Positions 9,701-17,881 of a stretch of 64,000 bases of DNA are shown here, piece after piece. This DNA is from Arthrobacter cupressi (GTDB lineage: Bacteria; Actinomycetota; Actinomycetes; Actinomycetales; Micrococcaceae), in assembly GCF_900099975.1 (NCBI RefSeq), contig NZ_FNEI01000011.1, positions 89,212 through 153,211 on the forward strand. Direction: 5' to 3'. Each line of letters begins with the position of its first letter. Position 1 is the stretch's first letter. Below the pieces are notes generated by a model. The model was not told the origin of the DNA and ran no database searches. It saw only the letters and a program-made list of their open reading frames with translations. The position numbers and the translations under genes were made by a program.

Positions 9701-9775
9701 ATCTCGAGCCAACTGCAGGTGGAAAAAGGAAGGAACGGCTCCACGGTCCGGGTGCTGGAGGCCGACGTCCGGTAG
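6752..9775 (+). CDS. sbcC: Exonuclease SbcC, SMC-like ATPase subunit
   Basis: This 1007-residue Rad50-like ATPase partners SbcD. Walker A (GATGAGKTS) is at residues 35-43. Long Ala/Glu/Arg-rich coiled coils follow, broken by a zinc-hook CPVC at C515 and C518 (8294-8305). The ABC signature LSGGESFMASL and Walker B ETLFVDEGFGSLD are near the C-terminus. The GTG start at 6752 overlaps the sbcD stop (GTGA), so translation is probably coupled. The length is typical for actinobacterial SbcC. Long antisense open frames here are by-products of the GC-rich codon pattern. Confidence 0.95.
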   Translation: MRIHRLEIEAFGPFADVQTIDFDQLGAQGLFLLNGATGAGKTSVLDAICFALYGSVPGARQDGKRLRSDHAGPAAEPRVVCEFSARGRRFEVTRSPAWDRPSARGRKGFTTQQAKTLLREYTGGSWEEKSSRNDEAGAEITELLGMDREQFTRVVMLPQGDFAAFLRSKAADRLALLQKLFGTARFEALEQQLGRQAQDARAVVETEENGLRLLMQRAEAEFAELGAEAGAAAPETADGGQPGPAPEHRLSDMEDAACAELARRRHAAEAAEAGRLQLADRLQAAQERSRRHARFRAAVLRRDALAADAESNQESREKLGRHAKAAVLGGQLDGMDRANAARSAATAKLAAARERLQEAAADSGDPAAALAEVQEKLAVLDARIPDEHRLQDLAARLAALGTERSRREAAVALRTAELSAFREEAEGLAARIAPLEGRAASLERCEQEAAAAAVLVETIERYAGALQQVASAAERHSAARHDSLELRQRWLDLRELRLRNAAAELADKLQEGESCPVCGSCEHPQPAQAVLSGPALADEEKAAHELFETSDATVRRLAGEHAAAEQEAAVLAAQGGDSDPEEVADRLAAAEQSLAGARAAASELAGVRAAIERLGTAIAGAEQELARAATEAAQAESTAAALGEQHADLETTLAALRGGFASLRARMADLAEEQSLLQGVVSARQQLDRAEEACADAGEALAQALPAAGFASAEAARRELLDDAEAARLDRQVREADEESARVAELFESEDLVLAAKEAQVGEFPLGEEDLAELVREAGRSTEFARSLDLAAGLAARTVDSLASIRSRYAAAAEAVHLPRERARMLTALADTARGAGDNSYKMSLNSYVLAARLEQVADAASERLVAMSDGRYTLRHTDARAARGQKSGLGLEVVDEWTGQHRDTATLSGGESFMASLSLALGLADVVQQEAGGVDIETLFVDEGFGSLDEQALEQVMDALEGLRDGGRVVGLVSHVAEMKQRISSQLQVEKGRNGSTVRVLEADVR

Positions 9776-9833
9776 AATGGCCGGGTTACCCGGGTCGCGC
9801 GCATCGGGAGGAGGGACGATGCGCACCCTTTAG
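9773..9833 (+). promoter_or_regulatory. Leader of the MFS gene: -10 box, hairpin with SD in its loop, and 4-codon ORF
   Basis: TAGAAT at 9773-9778 overlaps the sbcC stop and is a good -10 hexamer. Next comes a short inverted repeat (CCGGGT-T-ACCCGG, 9781-9793), then a perfect 8-bp stem, GCGCATCG (9799-9806) with CGATGCGC (9817-9824). Its 10-nt loop is GGAGGAGGGA, an ideal Shine-Dalgarno. The ATG inside the right arm (9819-9821) opens a four-codon frame, Met-Arg-Thr-Leu-stop, ending 13 nt before the start of the transporter. The layout resembles a translational attenuator leader, but that function is inference. Confidence 0.45.
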
Positions 9834-9846
9834 CGAACCAGGAAAC

Positions 9847-11328
9847 ATGACCTCCCTGCCTTCCCATAAGGCGGCAGCCTACGGCGCCGCCGCATCCCCT
9901 GAACCCTCCTCGACTGAAGCCACGGGTTCCGCAGTCCCTGCAAAAGCAGCAGTCCCGGCCGACGGCCCCGCCCGCAGCAACGCCCGGCGTTCCCGGCTGC
10001 CCGGCCGCTTCGCCCGGCTCCCGGAACTCGCCGGCCCGGGCTTCCTGCCGATTGCGCTTTTTGCCCGCCTGCCCTTGGCGATGCTCACTGTCGGCGCCCT
10101 GACCCTTGCGACGGCGGTGAGCCATTCCTACGCGATCGGCGGCCTCGCGGCGGGGGCCGTCGGCATTGGCTCCGCCGCCGGCGCTCCGGTGCTCGGTGCG
10201 CTGGCCGACCGTGCCGGGCAGCGCACGGTGCTGCTGTGTGCTGCCGCGGTCAACACCCTGGCCGTCGCCGCACTGATCATCGCCGCCTACCTCACGCACG
10301 ACTTTGCCGCGCCCGCCGGCCCCGCCGCGGTAGTCCTTACCGCCTTCCTCTCCGGCGCCAGTTGCCCCCAGGTCGGACCGATGGCCAGGGTCCGCTGGAT
10401 GGCCCTCACCACCCGGGACCTGGCGGCCACGGAGCCGGGCACTGGCCGCAGCCAGGGCAGCATCGCCACCCGGCGGGCCGAGCTCGACACCGCGCTGTCC
10501 TATGAGGGGACAGCGGACGAATTCACCTTCGTGCTCGGGCCCGCCCTGGTCGGCCTCCTGGCCAGTCTCTTCGCCCCCTGGCTCCCCCTGGCCTTCGCCG
10601 CCCTCCTCACGGCAACCCTCGTTCCCGCCTTCGCGGTGCATCCTTCACAGCTGGCTGTGGTGCCCGCAAAGCGCAAGGCGGGGGCCGGCGTCGGGCAGCA
10701 TGCGGATACTAAGCCCGGACGAGGGGCCGGGGCGCTGGCCTGGCTCAAGGTGGCGGTGGCCGTGCTCGCGATGGTCTGCATGGGTACCTTCTTCGGCTCC
10801 CTGCAGAACGCGCTCAGCGCCTTTTCCGCACAGTTCGCCACGGCGGAGATTGCCGGCCTGATGTATGCGGTCATGGGACTCAGCTCTGCCGTCGCTGCAC
10901 TGTCGGTCGCCTACTGGCCCCAGCGGTTCGGCCTCGCTGCGCGCTGGACTTCGGCCGCGGCGCTGATGGCCGTGCTCTCGCTCCTGTTGTTCCTGCCCGC
11001 GGGGATCTGGCCGATGGCGGCCGTCCTGCTGGTGGTCGGCATCCCTGTGGGCCCGGTGATGGTCACGGTGTTCAGCATCGGCGGGCTGGTGGCCCCGGCC
11101 GGCCGGATGGCTACGGTCATGACTGCACTGGCGAGCGGGATCGTCGCCGGCACGGCCCTGGGCGCTTTCCTGGGCGGCCAGGCGGCGCAGAGCCAGGGCT
11201 TCGCGGCAGCGTTCCTGGTTTCCCTGGCTTCGGCTGCCGCCCTGGCCGTGCTCGGCGGGCTGGCCGGCGTCCTGCTGCGGCGCGGCAAGGCGGGCCAGCC
11301 CGACGGCGGCCGGAGACCGGGAGCCTAG
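9847..11328 (+). CDS. Major facilitator superfamily transporter
   Basis: This is a 493-residue membrane protein with about 12 predicted helices after a roughly 60-residue Ala/Ser/Arg-rich N-terminal extension. The conserved loop between helices 2 and 3 reads GALADRAGQRTVL, the MFS motif A. The substrate is unknown; an efflux role is plausible but not shown. CAGGAAAC just before the ATG acts as a Shine-Dalgarno. The gene follows sbcC by 71 bp, a gap containing a structured leader described separately. Its stop codon overlaps the stop of the convergent AraC gene within the palindrome CTAG. Confidence 0.88.
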   Translation: MTSLPSHKAAAYGAAASPEPSSTEATGSAVPAKAAVPADGPARSNARRSRLPGRFARLPELAGPGFLPIALFARLPLAMLTVGALTLATAVSHSYAIGGLAAGAVGIGSAAGAPVLGALADRAGQRTVLLCAAAVNTLAVAALIIAAYLTHDFAAPAGPAAVVLTAFLSGASCPQVGPMARVRWMALTTRDLAATEPGTGRSQGSIATRRAELDTALSYEGTADEFTFVLGPALVGLLASLFAPWLPLAFAALLTATLVPAFAVHPSQLAVVPAKRKAGAGVGQHADTKPGRGAGALAWLKVAVAVLAMVCMGTFFGSLQNALSAFSAQFATAEIAGLMYAVMGLSSAVAALSVAYWPQRFGLAARWTSAAALMAVLSLLLFLPAGIWPMAAVLLVVGIPVGPVMVTVFSIGGLVAPAGRMATVMTALASGIVAGTALGAFLGGQAAQSQGFAAAFLVSLASAAALAVLGGLAGVLLRRGKAGQPDGGRRPGA

Positions 11329-12284
11329 CCCGCGTTCCGGTACCCGGTGGGGGAATTGCCGAAGGCGGCCCGGAAGATCCTGCTGAAATGGGCGGCGTCC
11401 GTGAACCCCCAGCGGGCCGCAATGGCGGTGACCGGCCGGTTTGCCAGGACAGGGTCGCGCAGGTCGCGGCGGCACCGCTCCAGGCGCCGCTGGCGGATCG
11501 ATGCGGCCACGGTGGTGCCGATTTCCTGGAACAGATCGTGCAGGTGCCGGGTGGAAATATAGTGCGCCGCGGCGATCGAACCGGGACCGAGGGTGGGGTC
11601 CCCGAGGTTGGCTTCGATGTAGTCGTGGATCCGGGCGAGCAGCAGCAGGTGGGGGTCACGGCCCGCATCCACCAACTGGTCAAGTTCGCCATTGAACAGC
11701 GTGGTCACCAGGTCCAGGGCGTTGTGGACCAGTCTCAGTCCGTTGGTTCCGGAGAGCGCTTCGAGGTTGTCGGCCAGCCGGACCAGGAACGGGCTGATAA
11801 GTTCGCCCAAGCCCTCGTCGCCGGGCATCCGCAGCGCCGTGACGTGCTCCATCGCGCCGGCCGGAAGGTCGAGCTGCTCGTGCGGGAACATCAGCACCAG
11901 GCTGCGGAAATCGCCGTCGAAGCGCAGTTCGTAGGGCCGGGAGGTGTCGTAGATGGCGAGGTCACCGGCCGCCAGGACCGCCTCGCGTTCATCCTGGATG
12001 AGCGTTCCCGTTCCGGTGAGCTGGATGCTGAGCTTGAAGTACCGGGTGGCGGACTTGGCGATCAGGGCCGGGGTGCGGACCACCGCGTGCCGCCCCGCCG
12101 TCACCTCCACCACGGAGATGTTGCCCAGGACCCGGGAACGCATCGTTCCATGGAACTCCGCCGCCCCGTTGTCCTTGACCATCAGCGGCACAAAGGATTT
12201 TGAAATGGCACGGCTCCAGTCCTGGAAACTGTCGGCGACGACGGTCTGCACTGCGGAGGCGCCGGTTTCGGCCACGGCAGTCAT
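11325..12284 (-). CDS. AraC family transcriptional regulator
   Basis: This is a 319-residue protein with an N-terminal cupin-like AraC-binding domain (residues about 20-190) and a C-terminal double helix-turn-helix of the AraC/XylS type (about 215-315). The C-terminus contains VTAIAARWGFTDAAHFSRIF and ends with FRAAFGNSPTGYR, the classic AraC signature. The N-terminal type resembles activators of aromatic or amine catabolism, but the effector cannot be told. GAAGGAG lies 4 nt before the ATG at 12284. It is convergent with the MFS gene and shares overlapping stop codons with it. The target is unknown. Confidence 0.92.
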   Translation of the reverse strand: MTAVAETGASAVQTVVADSFQDWSRAISKSFVPLMVKDNGAAEFHGTMRSRVLGNISVVEVTAGRHAVVRTPALIAKSATRYFKLSIQLTGTGTLIQDEREAVLAAGDLAIYDTSRPYELRFDGDFRSLVLMFPHEQLDLPAGAMEHVTALRMPGDEGLGELISPFLVRLADNLEALSGTNGLRLVHNALDLVTTLFNGELDQLVDAGRDPHLLLLARIHDYIEANLGDPTLGPGSIAAAHYISTRHLHDLFQEIGTTVAASIRQRRLERCRRDLRDPVLANRPVTAIAARWGFTDAAHFSRIFRAAFGNSPTGYRNAG

Positions 12285-12447
12285 GGAACTCCTTCGAACG
12301 GCCCCGATATGCGCCCGCGGCCTCCTGGAACGGGGCCAGCCGGGGTGTGAGCTTGCCCGCAATTCTACACTTCAGGCCGGGCCGGGTGGCCTTTCCGGCA
12401 GGAGCCGCGGACACCCGGGCACCCGCAGTACGGCGCGCCCGGGTGGG

Positions 12448-13185
12448 TCAGGAAAGCTGGCTTTCGATCCGTGCCGCGCTCGCCGCGAGTGCCTGCCCGA
12501 CGGCGGCCTCGTCCTGGTCGCGCCGGATGTAGACGACGGCGATCGCGGCCGGCCGTCCGCCCGGGACATGGATGGGCGCGGCCAGGGACGAGAGCCCCTC
12601 GATCACCTCGTCGTGGCTCGCAGCGTAGCCGAGCTGCCGGGCATCGGCGGCCTCGGGGCGGTAAGGCAGTCCGGGCGCCAGGGCGCCCCATTGCTCGGGG
12701 CTCATGGTGGATTGGATGGCGATCCCCGGCGCGCCGACATTCGCGGGATGCCGTGTGCCGGGGTGCTGGACCAGTGTTGCGGCCGAATGGCGCGGTTCCA
12801 CCGTGACCAGGGTGACGCAGTCCTGGTGGTCCCAGACGGCGACGAACGCCGTCATGTTGTAGGTGTTGGCGAGCTGGGTGAGCTCGGGGAGCGCCGCCGT
12901 TTGCAGGGTGCGGGACACGCCTCGGGCAAGGACGGCCAGGCCGGGCCCCGGCTGAACCCGGCCGGCGTCGTCGCGGACCAGCAGCGAGTGGTCTTCCAGG
13001 GTGCGCAGGATCCGGTACGCCACGGAGCGGTGCACGCCGAGGGCTGCGGCGAGCTCGGCAATCGTAAGGGAACGTTCGGCGGCCGCCAGGATCTCGAGGG
13101 CCTGGATGCCACGGGACAGGGTCTGCGACGGCGACACCGTGCCCTCGGCTTCCTTTCGGCTGCTCGCGGCGTTGGGAGACATCAT
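12448..13185 (-). CDS. IclR family transcriptional regulator
   Basis: This 245-residue protein has an N-terminal winged helix-turn-helix (SLTIAELAAALGVHRSVAYR near residues 38-57) and a C-terminal IclR effector domain. It is divergent from the MHS transporter gene at 13382 and is the natural candidate regulator of that gene. A TAGGAT hexamer (13198-13193) lies exactly 7 nt before the ATG at 13185, so I prefer this start over the ATG at 13194, which overlaps the hexamer. The effector is probably the organic acid carried by the transporter, but that is inference. Confidence 0.9.
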   Translation of the reverse strand: MMSPNAASSRKEAEGTVSPSQTLSRGIQALEILAAAERSLTIAELAAALGVHRSVAYRILRTLEDHSLLVRDDAGRVQPGPGLAVLARGVSRTLQTAALPELTQLANTYNMTAFVAVWDHQDCVTLVTVEPRHSAATLVQHPGTRHPANVGAPGIAIQSTMSPEQWGALAPGLPYRPEAADARQLGYAASHDEVIEGLSSLAAPIHVPGGRPAAIAVVYIRRDQDEAAVGQALAASAARIESQLS

Positions 13186-13278
13186 GCGTTCCATCCTATG
13201 GCGGCGCTCCGTGCATTGGCCGTGCGTGGTCCCGCGCCGGGGCGGGCGGGTTTTCCGCGCACCGGGATCCGGGGTGTG

Positions 13279-13330
13279 TTGCAACTCACAGGCGGTGTAG
13301 TAAGCTATTCCAACTGACCGTTCTGTCGGT
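13279..13330 (+). promoter_or_regulatory. Putative promoter and inverted repeat upstream of the MHS transporter
   Basis: TTGCAA (13279-13284) and TAAGCT (13301-13306) are spaced 16 bp apart and read toward the transporter. Immediately downstream is ACCG-N6-CGGT (13317-13330), a short inverted repeat at the expected transcription start that could be an IclR-type operator. The match is short. Confidence 0.4.
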
Positions 13331-13381
13331 AATTCGAACCGAGCGTCCAGGCCTCCCCGCACCCCCATCATCGGAGTTTCA

Positions 13382-14713
13382 ATGACTGCAACTTCCTCTG
13401 TCGATGCCCCTTCGGGTCCCAGCAGCAAGCGTGAAGAACGCAGGGTGCTTGCCGGAACCCTGGTAGGCACCACGATCGAGTGGTACGACTTCTTCATCTT
13501 CGCCCAGTTGACGGCCACCCTTCTTGGCCCTCTGTTCCTCACGCCGCTCAACGAGTCCAACCCCGGCCTGGCGCAGATTCTTTCCTTCGCCACCATCGGC
13601 ATCAGCTTCCTGTTCCGCCCCCTCGGCGCGTTCGTGGCCGGCCACCTTGGTGACCGCCTGGGCCGCAAGGCGGTGCTGGTCATGACCCTCGTGCTGATGG
13701 GAGCGGCAACGGCGCTCATCGGCCTGCTGCCCAGCTACAGCGCCATCGGCGCGTGGGCGCCGGTGCTGCTCATCGCCCTGCGCGTCATGCAGGGTTTCTC
13801 CGCCGGCGGTGAATGGGGCGGCGCGGCCCTGATGGCCGTGGAGCACGCGCCCATCTCCAAGCGCGGACTTTTCGGCGCCTACCCGCAGATCGGCGTGCCC
13901 ATCGGCATGATCCTCGCCACGGGCCTGCTGACCATGCTCAAGTCGAACATGTCAGACGCGGACTTCACCAACTGGGGCTGGCGCGTGCCGTTCCTGCTGT
14001 CCGTGGTGCTGATCGTGGTGGGCTACATGATCCGCCGCGCCGTCGGCGAAAGCCCGGTATTCAAGGAGATCGCCCAGCGCAAGGCCGAAAGCCGCGCACC
14101 CCTGGGCGAACTGTTCCGCAAGAACTCCAAGGAAGTGGTGCTGGCCGCCCTCATCTTCATCGCCAACAATGCCGCCGGCTACCTGCTGATCGCCTTCTTC
14201 ATCTCCTACGCCAACAAGGCCCTCAAGATGCCGTCCGCGCAGGTGCTGTTGGCCACCACCGTCGCCTCCTTCGGCTGGCTCATCTTCACCATGGTGGGCG
14301 GCTGGCTTTCGGACAAGATCGGCCGCGTCAAGACCTTCCTGGCCGGTTACGCAATCGTGTTCGCCTGGATGATCCCGCTCTTTGCCCTGATCGACACCAA
14401 GGACATCTTCCTCTATGGCACCGCGCTCTTTGTGCTCACCATCGGCCTCGGCCTGTCCTACGGCCCCATGTCCGCGATGTACGCCGAGATGTTCCCGGCC
14501 CAGGTCCGCTACTCCGGCATCTCGATCGGCTACGCGCTGGGCTCCGTCCTTGGCGGCGCCTTCGCCCCCATGATCGCCCAGGCCCTGCTGGACAACACCA
14601 AATGGTCCGGCTCGGTGGGCATTTACATCATGGTGCTGTGCGTGATTTCCGGGGCGGGCGTGGTGCTCGCGAAGGAAACCAAGGGCCGCCACCTCGGCTT
14701 CAGCGCCCACTGA
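13382..14713 (+). CDS. MHS family MFS transporter (metabolite:H+ symporter)
   Basis: This 443-residue, 12-helix transporter belongs to the metabolite:H+ symporter branch of the MFS (shikimate/ShiA, citrate, proline/betaine ProP relatives). The N-terminal GTLVGTTIEWYDFFIF is diagnostic for the branch. The GHLGDRLGRKAVL motif follows helix 2 and RVMQGFSAGGEWGGA lies in helix 4. The substrate is probably an organic acid; sequence alone does not identify it. CGGAG lies 5 nt before the ATG. It is divergent from an IclR regulator and followed by a strong terminator. Confidence 0.92.
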   Translation: MTATSSVDAPSGPSSKREERRVLAGTLVGTTIEWYDFFIFAQLTATLLGPLFLTPLNESNPGLAQILSFATIGISFLFRPLGAFVAGHLGDRLGRKAVLVMTLVLMGAATALIGLLPSYSAIGAWAPVLLIALRVMQGFSAGGEWGGAALMAVEHAPISKRGLFGAYPQIGVPIGMILATGLLTMLKSNMSDADFTNWGWRVPFLLSVVLIVVGYMIRRAVGESPVFKEIAQRKAESRAPLGELFRKNSKEVVLAALIFIANNAAGYLLIAFFISYANKALKMPSAQVLLATTVASFGWLIFTMVGGWLSDKIGRVKTFLAGYAIVFAWMIPLFALIDTKDIFLYGTALFVLTIGLGLSYGPMSAMYAEMFPAQVRYSGISIGYALGSVLGGAFAPMIAQALLDNTKWSGSVGIYIMVLCVISGAGVVLAKETKGRHLGFSAH

Positions 14714-14725
14714 TAGCTATTCCCG

Positions 14726-14760
14726 GAAAGGGTGCGGACCGCCGGTCCGCACCCTTTTCT
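14726..14760 (+). terminator. Intrinsic terminator after the MHS transporter
   Basis: A perfect 14-bp stem (14727-14740 with 14744-14757) with a 3-nt loop is followed by TTTTCTTTC. It begins 13 bp after the stop codon and ends before the convergent phosphoribosyltransferase gene. Confidence 0.85.
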
Positions 14761-14775
14761 TTCGTTCGGCGGAAG

Positions 14776-15429
14776 CTAGCCGGCCTCCCGGAGGAGCGTG
14801 ACGGCGTCGTCGTCGCTCAGTTGCTCAAAGTGCTCATAAAACGTACCCACCGCGTGGAACTTTCCCGGGGTGTAGAGGGAGAAGGCGAAGTCGCAGGCCC
14901 TGGCGATCGAGGCCTGCGCCTCAAGCGAAGCCACCGGCACCGCGGCGATGACGGCGGCGGGACCGCCGGCCCGCACCCCCTCGATGGCCGCGCGCATGGT
15001 GGCCCCGGTGGCCAGGCCGTCGTCGATCAGCACCACGGTCTTCCCCGTGACGTCGAAGGCTACCCGCGGATAGCTGTCCACCCGGCGGAGCAGTTCGGTT
15101 CGTTCGCGGGTCTCGACGGCGTCCAGCGACTCGGGGCTGATGCCGTGCCGGAGCATGCGGTCCAGCAAGGGACGGTTGAGCATGCGGACGATCCTGCCGT
15201 TGGACCAGGACAGGGCACCGAACGCGGTTTCGTCGCGTCCCGGAATGCCGAGCTTGCGCACCAGCACGGCGCCGTAGGGCTGGTAAAGGGCTGCGGCGGC
15301 GGAGGCTGCCACGGGGATGCCGCCCCGGGCCAGGCCAAGGAGGATGGTGTCCGGGCGCTCCCGAAGCTGCGGAAGAGCGGCGGCCAGGCGGTGCCCGGCC
15401 TCCGTGCGGTCCTTGAAGCGCATGCCCAT
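14776..15429 (-). CDS. Phosphoribosyltransferase-fold protein
   Basis: This is a 217-residue protein with the type I phosphoribosyltransferase fold. The PRPP-binding motif VVLIDDGLATGATM is at residues 132-145. Members of this subfamily are annotated only generally, and the base substrate is unknown. Two starts are possible (ATG at 15429 or at 15423); AGGGA lies 3 and 9 nt upstream respectively, so the second is at least as good. It lies 10 bp downstream of an alpha/beta hydrolase gene on the same strand and is probably co-transcribed with it. Similar phosphoribosyltransferases are found next to or fused to hydrolases in other bacteria. Confidence 0.88.
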   Translation of the reverse strand: MGMRFKDRTEAGHRLAAALPQLRERPDTILLGLARGGIPVAASAAAALYQPYGAVLVRKLGIPGRDETAFGALSWSNGRIVRMLNRPLLDRMLRHGISPESLDAVETRERTELLRRVDSYPRVAFDVTGKTVVLIDDGLATGATMRAAIEGVRAGGPAAVIAAVPVASLEAQASIARACDFAFSLYTPGKFHAVGTFYEHFEQLSDDDAVTLLREAG

Positions 15430-15439
15430 GGGTCCCTGT

Positions 15440-16270
15440 TCAGACGCCGAGGAAGCCGATGGCGGCGTCCTTGAAGGCGCGGCTGGTGACCGCGTTGCTG
15501 TGGGTTCGGCCGGGGATAAGCAGCTGTTCGGCCATGCTGCCGGAGCGAGCGGCGATCGCGGCCAGTTCCGGCATGGTGGCGGCGCGCTCGTCCTTTTCGC
15601 CCGCAACCAGCAGCACCGGCATATGCGGCGCGGCCTCGGCGGGGTCGAAAGGTTCGCCCTTGATGGCCTCGATCAGGGACAACAGTGCGAAGAGATCGTT
15701 GCTTGGCAGCAACTGGGCCATCCTGAGCAGCTCCGCGGTCGATTCGTCGGCCACAGGTGTGCCGTCGGCCAGGTGCCGCTGCGCTGCGGCGAGGTCGAAG
15801 GCTGCCAGCGGATCCTCCTTGTTCGGTCCGCCGAGCACCAGGCGGTGGACCAGCTCCGGCTGGGTCGCGCCGAACTCCCAGGCGAGCCGGGAGCCCAGCG
15901 AATAGCCCACCACGTCCAGCCCGCTGGCAGGATCACCGTCGCGCAGCGGGCGGGCGCCGGCGTCGGACACGATCTGCAGGAGGTCCGCCCGGATCCTGCT
16001 GGGGGAGTAGGAATCCAGGTCCTCGGGCGAGCCGCTGCGCCCATGCCCGGGAAGGTCTACCACGATGACCCGGCGCCCGGCCTGCTGCAGCGCCGCGACC
16101 CAGCCGGTGTCGCCCCAGTTGAGCTTGCCGGAGGATGAGAAGCCATGGATCAGCAGCACAGGGCGCAGGCCTGCGTCCTTGCCTTGAGCGGGTTCATGGA
16201 CCTCGACGAACAGGCCCGGATCGGTGCCTTCCACGGTGTGGTGGAGTTCTCCTGTGTGCCTGCCCGTCAT
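15440..16270 (-). CDS. Alpha/beta hydrolase
   Basis: This 276-residue protein has the alpha/beta hydrolase fold. The oxyanion HG is at 42-43 (LLIHGFSSSG), the nucleophile elbow GYSLG is at 122-126 with S124, the acid is probably Asp in GEKDE, and His is in RTHSN near the C-terminus. The substrate is unknown. The ATG at 16270 is preceded by GAGGA 8 nt away; starts further upstream (16285, 16288) lack a Shine-Dalgarno. It is followed after 10 bp by the phosphoribosyltransferase gene and likely shares its transcript. Confidence 0.87.
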   Translation of the reverse strand: MTGRHTGELHHTVEGTDPGLFVEVHEPAQGKDAGLRPVLLIHGFSSSGKLNWGDTGWVAALQQAGRRVIVVDLPGHGRSGSPEDLDSYSPSRIRADLLQIVSDAGARPLRDGDPASGLDVVGYSLGSRLAWEFGATQPELVHRLVLGGPNKEDPLAAFDLAAAQRHLADGTPVADESTAELLRMAQLLPSNDLFALLSLIEAIKGEPFDPAEAAPHMPVLLVAGEKDERAATMPELAAIAARSGSMAEQLLIPGRTHSNAVTSRAFKDAAIGFLGV

Positions 16271-16373
16271 GGCCTCAGTCCTCATCAAGTGCGGCGCCCG
16301 GGCAACCCCGGCGCGTCGGTGCGTCTACTGCTCGAACAGTGCCCACGATACTCCGGAAAGGGAGTTCTCCGTG

Positions 16374-17768
16374 TCAGATCGTGCGGCCTGCTGACCGTGA
16401 GGCCTTGACCTTTTCGCCCACCCGGCAGGCTACCGCGATCCCTGCGATCAGCAGGAACGTGGCCACCAGCTGCCCGGCGCTTTCGGGGTTGGAGAAACCG
16501 ACCACGAAGACGATGGACAGCAGCACCAGGCCGAAAACGGTCAGTGCCGGGAAGCCCTTCATCCGTAGCGGCAGTTCAGTGCCTTCGCGGTCGGCCCGGC
16601 GGCGCAGGATGAGCTGGGAGACCAAGGCGCTGCCCCAGACCACCAGGCAGGTGGAGCCCACCAGGTTGAGCAGGGCGGGCAGCACCCGGTCCGGGAAGAG
16701 CAGTTCGAGCACCGTGGCGATGAAGCCGAAGGCCACCGACACCCCGACGGCGGCCATCGGCACCTGCTTGCCGCGCAGGCCGGAGAGGAAAGCCGGAGCT
16801 TCGCCGCGCTCGGAGAGGGAGAACACCATGCGCGAGGCGCCGTAGAGGTTCGCGTTCAACGCCGACAGCAGGGCGACGACGGCCACGAGGGTGATGGCCG
16901 TGCCGGCACCCGGAATGCCGGCCATGTCCAGGACGCCGGCGAACGGGGACTTCAGGCCCTCGGAGCCGGCAGGCAGCACAGCCGCGATGACGAAAACGGA
17001 ACCGATGTAGAACACGAGGATGCGCCAAAGCACGGTGCGGATGGCCCGGCCGACGCTGTGCACCGGGTCTTGGGTCTCGGCGGCAGCGACGCTCACGATT
17101 TCCGTGCCGCCGAAGGCGAAGATGACGACGAACAGGGCGGCGGCGATGCCGCCCCAGCCGGCCGGGGCGAAGTTCCCCGTGAAGTTGCCAAGGCCCGGCG
17201 AAGCGGTGCCGGGGAGCCAGCCGAAGAGCAGCGCCGCACCAATGAGGAGGAAGGCGATGATCGCGGCGACCTTCAGGATGGCGAACCAGAACTCGAACTC
17301 GCCGAAGCTGCGGACCCCCACCAGGTTGATCGCGGTGAAGACCGTCATGAAGACCAGTGCCAGCACCCAGACCGGAACCACTGGCCACACGGAGAACAGG
17401 AGCCCGGCCGCGCCGAGTGCCTCCGCGGCGATCACCACCACCAGCTGCAGCCACCACAGCCAGCCGACGGTCGAACCGGCCGTCTTGCCCATGGCCTTTT
17501 CGGCGTAGACGGAGAAGGCGCCGCTGTTTGGGTTCGCCGCGGCCATCTCGCCGAGCGCCCACATCACCAGGATGATCAGGGTGCCGGCCACAAGGTAGGA
17601 GATGAGGACAGCAGGTCCTGCCGCCTGGATCCCGGCACCCGAACCCAGGAACAGCCCGGCGCCGATTGCGCTGCCCAAGCCCATCATGGTGAGCTGGCGC
17701 GGTTTCATCGCATGGCCGAGGCCTGCCGAATGGGTGGATGGGATAGCGCCGGTGGACTTCGTTGTCAT
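16374..17768 (-). CDS. Amino acid permease (APC superfamily, AAT type)
   Basis: This 464-residue, 12-helix transporter begins with MKPRQLTMMGLGSAIGAGLF near residues 21-40, the helix-1 signature of the amino acid transporter family (GabP, AnsP, ProY, LysP relatives). EFEFWFAILKVAAI and FAFGGTEIVSVAAAET are further family motifs. The specific amino acid cannot be assigned. AAGG lies 9 nt before the ATG at 17768. A perfect TAAAAT hexamer on the same strand at 17829-17824 could be its -10, giving a 5' leader of about 50 nt. It is divergent from the NAD operon. Confidence 0.9.
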   Translation of the reverse strand: MTTKSTGAIPSTHSAGLGHAMKPRQLTMMGLGSAIGAGLFLGSGAGIQAAGPAVLISYLVAGTLIILVMWALGEMAAANPNSGAFSVYAEKAMGKTAGSTVGWLWWLQLVVVIAAEALGAAGLLFSVWPVVPVWVLALVFMTVFTAINLVGVRSFGEFEFWFAILKVAAIIAFLLIGAALLFGWLPGTASPGLGNFTGNFAPAGWGGIAAALFVVIFAFGGTEIVSVAAAETQDPVHSVGRAIRTVLWRILVFYIGSVFVIAAVLPAGSEGLKSPFAGVLDMAGIPGAGTAITLVAVVALLSALNANLYGASRMVFSLSERGEAPAFLSGLRGKQVPMAAVGVSVAFGFIATVLELLFPDRVLPALLNLVGSTCLVVWGSALVSQLILRRRADREGTELPLRMKGFPALTVFGLVLLSIVFVVGFSNPESAGQLVATFLLIAGIAVACRVGEKVKASRSAGRTI

Positions 17769-17823
17769 TCGTGGTGGCCTTAGTTTCCTCGGATCGTGTG
17801 CTGGCCCGCATGGGACCCGTCGA

Positions 17824-17829
17824 ATTTTA
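17824..17829 (-). promoter_or_regulatory. Putative -10 hexamer of the amino acid permease gene
   Basis: TAAAAT reads leftwards, about 55 bp before the permease start. The -35 region (GTGAGC, 17 bp upstream) is weak. Confidence 0.4.
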
Positions 17830-17881
17830 CAGCGTTATGCAGCGTAGCTCACATTTGGCAACCGGCAGGCCGGGCCCTACC

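Noticed and set aside
15429..15440. Phosphoribosyltransferase and hydrolase as one frame-shifted fusion
   Set aside because: Both have their own start, and the gap is 10 bp with AGGGA before the second gene. Both domains are complete, so they are two genes.
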